A DNA stretch of 64,000 nucleotides from Diatrype stigma. Lineage: Eukaryota; Ascomycota; Sordariomycetes; Xylariales; Diatrypaceae. The notes beneath the pieces were generated by a model, which worked only from the letters and a program-made list of their open reading frames with translations, was not told the origin of the DNA and searched no databases. Every line of letters starts with the position of its first letter. Position 1 is the first letter of the stretch. Made by a program: the position numbers and the translations under genes. This document shows positions 59,705 to 64,000 of the stretch, piece by piece. The DNA is taken from the NCBI GenBank assembly GCA_022225965.2, contig JAKJXP020000026.1:310001-374000 (forward strand), read 5' to 3'.

Positions 59705-60070
59705 TTACCCCTGATAAGTAACACAAAAAGTCAGCTCACCGTTCACCACCGGCCTCCTCCGTTGCGGTGGGAACCCGCCAACGTGGTGCAAGCACGCCGT
59801 GACGGTGATGGTGACGGTGCCGAGCGACGAGCCAGGTGTCGGCTTGTCGCGCTCGGAGGCGGGGTCGGCGGGGCAGGCCGGCTCGGAGTTAGCTGGTGCG
59901 CGGGGTGCCGGATTTGCTGCTAGCGGAGGCGGAAACGGGGGCAAACACGGTCGAGAGCTTGTTGCATGTCGGGCAGCGTGATGGGGAAACGCCGGTGGCG
60001 CCGGGTCGGAGCCGGAACCGTCGTACTGCGCGATATCGTACTCGCTCACGCTCGACGACTGGCTGGCCAC
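59705..60070 (-). CDS. Possible small hypothetical protein (121 aa)
   Basis: An open frame starts MASQSSSVSEYDIAQYDGSG and continues Pro/Ala-rich with PCLPPFPPPLAANPA, then SLGTVTITVTACLHHVGG. The local GC rise is typical of exons here. No family is recognised, the opposite strand is also open, and introns could change the model. It could be chance or a remnant. Confidence 0.28.
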   Translation of the reverse strand: MASQSSSVSEYDIAQYDGSGSDPAPPAFPHHAARHATSSRPCLPPFPPPLAANPAPRAPANSEPACPADPASERDKPTPGSSLGTVTITVTACLHHVGGFPPQRRRPVVNGELTFCVTYQG

Positions 60071-60224
60071 TTGTGGACGAGGTCAGTATCCTCATGCTCC
60101 TATCTACCTATGTAGAAACAGGATGGGCCGTCAAAAGCCAGCAGAACTCACATCTTGGAGGAGTAATAATAGTGATGGTGATAGGCATCAAGGAATTACT
60201 TCAAAAACACGTCAAACGTGCTGC

Positions 60225-60460
60225 TTGATTAGCTCCTCCACCACGGTCATCACGCAACGGCCGTGGCTGACTATCATAAGACGAAGATCGACACTGAGAT
60301 CCTGCATGATGTTGACACGAACGAGTACGGCGATGGATCCTCAATACATTATGAGTAAAGAAATGCCATGCGTGCGACCTTCAGGGGTCATGAACACCCA
60401 TCACTCGGCGCTCGTCTCTTATGGGACCAAAAGCATGTTCGTAAGAGTGACATGTTCTGT
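60225..60460 (+). pseudogene. Possible gene remnant, interrupted
   Basis: The frame reads HHATAVADYHKTKIDTEIL then HDVDTNEYGDGSSIHYE before a TAA. About 30 bases later, in another phase, it reads GHEHPSLGARLLWDQKHV then RKSDMFCLD before the next stop. Both pieces have protein-like composition. The gap has GT...AG ends but at 30 bases is too short for a normal intron. No family is recognised. The complementary strand is also open over the first piece (LSVDLRLMIVSHGRCVMTVV), so even the strand is uncertain. Confidence 0.2.
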
Positions 60461-60616
60461 CTTGACTAATACCCATGATATCCATGGCACCATGCCAACG
60501 AGTCTTATAGTGGCTGGCATGAAACGTTCGATATTAACCTAATGAAACAAGTCATAATCCCGGTATGTAGCCAAAGACGCTTTCCGAACCAATGGCAAAA
60601 ACGACGACGATGACGA

Positions 60617-60650
60617 ACAGCAGCACCAGCAGCACCAGCAGCACCAGCGG
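60617..60650. repeat. 9-bp CAGCAGCAC tandem repeat
   Basis: About 3.5 copies of CAGCAGCAC lie just after a GAC run. In one frame this would encode acidic then Gln/His-rich sequence. No gene model includes it with confidence. Confidence 0.75.
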
Positions 60651-61173
60651 CAGCCAAGTACAAGACCGGCCCTAACATCATCTTGCCCATTTCTTCCCTT
60701 ATAGCCCCCTACAAATAATCAAGTAAAACGAGGACACAACACGCTACCGTAGGGATACGACGGGGATCAAGACCAAGAACACGAATATAGGAAATGGATT
60801 CTTCAACCAGGAAGACATTCATCAATAATGAACTACCAACCTTCCCACAATCTACGAACTACTTACTATAAACCGACTTTCTTAGCCAACCAACCTCGCC
60901 CGCTCGCTCGCATCCCGCCGATGGACCCTAGAGAGCCAGCTCCGGGTTTTCCATCTCCATCTCTACCTCCACCTCGCCCGATCGTATATTTTGGCATTCT
61001 GCCTATACCTTTCTATACCTCGGGATGAACTGACCGGCTAACCGGCGACCATCCTAGCCCCGAGCGAGACCAGACCAGAGCAGTCCCGACATCACCACCA
61101 CCGCCTTGCCCTCGCCTCCGCACAAACGACCTACTGCCGCTGCTTTTGCTGTTTCTTCCCTCCACCCCCTAGT

Positions 61174-64000
61174 CTAAGGCAGCCAAGCCAGCCGCCCCCC
61201 ACAGCAGCAGTTGCGCTGCTGGCTCAGGACGAAGTTGATCTGGGGTTTGTGGTTGTTGTTGCTGTTATTCCCACTCCCACCCCCATTCGCCGCAGCCGCT
61301 GCCGCGGCAGCGGAAGCGACGTCCTCCATAACGCTGGCGCAGCGGACGCAGCGGCGCCAGGGGATATTGTTGCTGCCGTTCTCGGCAGCGCCCCCAGACG
61401 AGCGCGAGCGCGAGTGGGGCCTGGTGATCTCGACGCGCTTGAAGAGGTCGACGCGAGCGCCGCGGGCGCGGCGGCGCTCGAGGGCCCCCGGGGTGTCGTC
61501 GACCTCGAGGATGTCGTAGTCGGCGAAGTAGAGGAGGGCGGGGTCGATCACCCCCGCTCCCGCCCCCGCCGCGCCGCTGCCGCTGCTGTTCCCGTTCCCG
61601 GGCCCGTCGCGGAAGGCCGCCAGGTCCTGGTACAGGAACTTGGCGATGAGGGGCTGGAAGGTGGAGGGCGGGGCCTGGCCCAGCAGCATCTGCAGCTCGC
61701 AATGCTGGCGGGCGCGGGCGATGGCGTCGTCGGCCAGGTTCTTCTGGTGCTGCTGCTGCTGCTGCGACTGCGGCTGCGGCTGGTTCTGGTTCTGCGCTTT
61801 GCTGGCCTGCTCGGCCATCTTGGCGAACGACTTGCTGTAGACCTCGCGGACCTCGCGGTTCAGGGAGGCCAGGAGCGTCTGGAAGGCTTCCGGGTTGATC
61901 AATGCGGCCGACGTGTGGCGGTAGACCTTCTGGTAGGCGATGTGAAGCGGCGACCCGTAGCCGTTGTTGTTGCTGTTGCCGCTGCCCTTGCCGCCGGCGC
62001 CAGGGGCTGTGTTGGGGTTGTTTAACTCGTAGTGGCTGATGGCGCGGTGCGAGAGGTTGTGCAATACTGTGATGCGGCGGCAGACGCCGCCGAGCAGGCT
62101 CCGGATCGAGGAGCACAAGACCATGTGCAGGGCAATCTCATTCTTCTCGTGGAGGTAGCTGGTCAGCTGCGAGAACTGCGCCTGGTTTGTGAGTATGCCT
62201 TTGAACTTGTTGTCGTTCAAGAGGCAGAAGAGCGAGTCGCACAGCCAACTGAGCAAGTCTACTGTCCACCTGCAACACCCGGCCAACGCATTGACGACGT
62301 CTGGAGCCAAAATTAGTAGATGATACTATGATTGCTGACTCATAAGATGCGACCTACCTGGGTCATCCATAGGGTTTGCCGCCCCCCTTAAGGCATTGGT
62401 GTTGTTTGCCATGGTGATCAATATGACGATGTTGCGTAGATTGAGCATAATTAGGGCCAGCTTACTGCTGAACTCCCTGGGCTGGTACTCCCCTTTCCAA
62501 CCGAGATGATGGAGGATACTGAGGCAAATCTGCATTTGGTGGTTTCGCATAAGTTGGTCGTGAGGGGCCTCCTCGGAATAATCAACGGCGATTTTCAAGA
62601 CCCGAACTAGTTCATTAACCCAGGACGCAATAAAGCCTAACGAGAGTCAGCACGGAGCTCCATACACACCAACGGGTTATAGGGGGGAGATATACGGTCT
62701 TTGTGTGAGAAAGGTCTAGCAATAGCTAGTATATCATCCATATTGCTATTTGATGTTACGGCATTGGCTGTCGCTGCCGTGATGCCAGCAACCACGGCCG
62801 AAAGCTGAGCTGGACGGGTGTCAGTGGACAACACATAGTAGTACAGGAATGGTTACCAACCATCGGTCATCATTGACGGATCATTCAGAGTGTAATTGAT
62901 GGGATACCATTTGATCTTGCCATCCTCTAATATATCAACAACAGAGAAGTTGGTTGGCGAAAGTGCCGTCTGGAGAGCTGGTGTCTTCGTTAGCTAGGAC
63001 GAACAGCGTGTGGCGAGCCGACGGGTACTTACATAGATGGTCTCCCCGCTGAGTGAAACCGACTTCGAGTATCGAGTTGATCCGATTCAGATTGACATCG
63101 GTATATAACTCCTCCATGGTAAATCGATCACGGTACTCCACACTACCATCGGTGTAAGTGAAGCATATGATTTTACCGTACGATAACACAGACACGCCCG
63201 TTACGATCTTGTTCACAACAATGGAATCAAGCTTCATCAGTCTGATCGACGCCTGTAAGAGTAATTAGCAATGGTACCTTCGCAAGAAAGGGTCTGGGTC
63301 GTACGGGTTGTTGATGATTAGTGCTATTCCTCCTTGAGCCGAGCTGTTCAAACCTAGGATGCAAGTTCTCCTTCTGCTCCATGAGTAGTTCCCAGCGATC
63401 AATCACGCTCTGGACCTCTTGGTTGTATGGCGAATTTGGAGGGGGTACAAACGACCGAACAGTCAACACAACCGGGTTCGAGAACGATTTTGTAGCCATA
63501 ACAGGTACTCCGGGAAGCCACTCGAGATGAGATATCTTGGTCATCGACGATTCTAGGTGGGTATTGCTGATGCCAGCTTGAAACCAACTAGTTAAAGCGA
63601 CATGTCTCTGCATGAGAGTTGGCGGACCGAATTGAAAGCCCCCAGTAGGCAGTCCTTGCTGCGGATTTTCTTGTTTGGGGACGTTCCAGTTGATTATAAC
63701 TTGCACCACCCGGACCTGTTTCGATGCCGTGGTAACAGCAACGAACATACATTTGTCTACAGAGTTAGCAAGCTGATAGACCGGACCCCCCCTCGAATAT
63801 ACTTACTCTTAAAATCAGAACACACAGCTGCGTGAGTTACAAGATCATCTGCTGAGGTAACGGTCTCGAGTCCTAGAGTGGTTTCTTCGATCTTGCCGCC
63901 GCTGTTGGAGAACCAGAAAAGCCTGAGCAGACCGTTGGTTGTAACGCATATAAAAGCAGAGCGGCCAGCAAAGGGGTGATATGGAGGGTTGCTTGGAATA
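61174..64000 (-). CDS. MED16: Mediator complex subunit 16 (Med16/Sin4), N-terminus outside the window
   Basis: Partial gene. Exons on the minus strand: 64000-63807 (continues beyond the window), 63756-63278, 63252-63033, 62977-62861, 62809-62696, 62636-62358 and 62300-61174, giving about 843 visible residues. Introns are 25-57 nt, with phases that agree; the 25-nt gap at 63253-63277 is unusually short and should be checked. The visible N-terminal part is beta-propeller-like (AGRSAFICVTTNGLLRLFWFSN; ISHLEWLPGVPVMATKSF), continuing with KLDSIVVNKIVTGVSVLSY and GKIKWYPINYTLNDPSMMTD. The helical part has FIASWVNELVRVLKIAVDY and LAGCCRWTVDLLSWLCDSL. The end has WRRCVRCASVMEDV, a poly-Ala/Gly/Asn insert and NCCCGG, Cys pairs that may bind zinc. 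Family role: Mediator tail module, linking activators to RNA polymerase II. Confidence 0.88.

Larger units (their letters stand above)
58155..61173. other. Spacer (3 kb) with ambiguous coding-like fragments
   Basis: Mostly no supportable gene. An ACACC repeat lies near 59030-59050. Two sub-regions have coding-like composition and are given as separate low-confidence entries (59705-60070 minus; 60225-60460 plus). The right end is the 3' region of the Mediator gene. Confidence 0.5.

Noticed and set aside
61249..62116. Long frames on both strands over the MED16 C-terminus
   Set aside because: They are out-of-frame or antisense readings of a GC-rich exon with recognisable Med16 sequence.
1..64000. 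Search for transposons, terminal repeats, CRISPR and large tandem or inverted repeats
   Set aside because: Apart from short microsatellites, no element ends, transposase/reverse-transcriptase motifs or repeat arrays were recognised by eye.

Overview
This window looks like nuclear chromosomal DNA of a filamentous ascomycete (Pezizomycotina). The gene content and intron style fit a Sordariomycete. The evidence is short GT-AG introns (about 50-140 nt), fungal-type housekeeping genes (Caf120/Skg3-type PH protein, Utp23, Ptc7, Bre2/Ash2, Med16), fungal secreted families (expansin-like, 3D/double-psi-beta-barrel-like) and GC-rich exons set in long, AT-balanced spacers. The species cannot be fixed from sequence reading alone. 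No bacterial-type operons, CRISPR arrays, rRNA, intact transposons or obvious RIP-ed repeats were seen.

Layout. 0.7-5.2 kb: Caf120/Skg3-type PH protein (-). 5.2-10.5 kb: long spacer. 10.5-13.6 kb: mitochondrial PP2C phosphatase Ptc7 (+) and ribosome-biogenesis PIN protein Utp23 (+). 15-18.6 kb: DUF726 alpha/beta-hydrolase membrane protein (+). 20-21.4 kb: fungal protein with a STAND-like N-terminal helical region (-). 22.2-23.9 kb: secretory single-pass, Ser-rich membrane protein (-). 23.9-28.8 kb: long spacer. 28.8-30.9 kb: COMPASS subunit Bre2/Ash2 (-). 32.8-35.3 kb: two convergent secreted proteins. 36.7-40.3 kb: 1150-aa coiled-coil protein (-). 40.3-44.8 kb: spacer with a G-run array. 44.8-48.1 kb: expansin-like protein (+) convergent with an MFS transporter (-). 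49.2-51.1 kb: Bcs1-like AAA ATPase (-). 52.6-54.9 kb: an unrecognised 745-aa disordered/coiled-coil protein (+). 57.9-58.2 kb: 92-aa single-span membrane protein (+). 59.7-60.7 kb: ambiguous coding-like remnants. 61.2-64.0 kb: Mediator subunit Med16/Sin4 (-), with its N-terminus beyond the window edge.

Exon junctions were placed by hand from splice sites that keep the frame and restore recognisable family sequence. For every multi-exon gene the summed coding length is a multiple of three; Med16 is the exception only because its first codon is cut by the window edge. The genes do not form one pathway. A loose theme is transcription and chromatin control (Caf120, Bre2, Med16). A second theme is secretion and the cell surface (expansin-like, 3D-like, Cys-patterned secreted protein, single-pass sensor-like protein). 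I found no clear previously undescribed system. The most interesting leads are the orphan 745-aa protein, the STAND-like solo gene, the two-domain secreted 3D-like protein, the Ptc7 uORF and intron arrangement, and the 5-run G-quadruplex motif.
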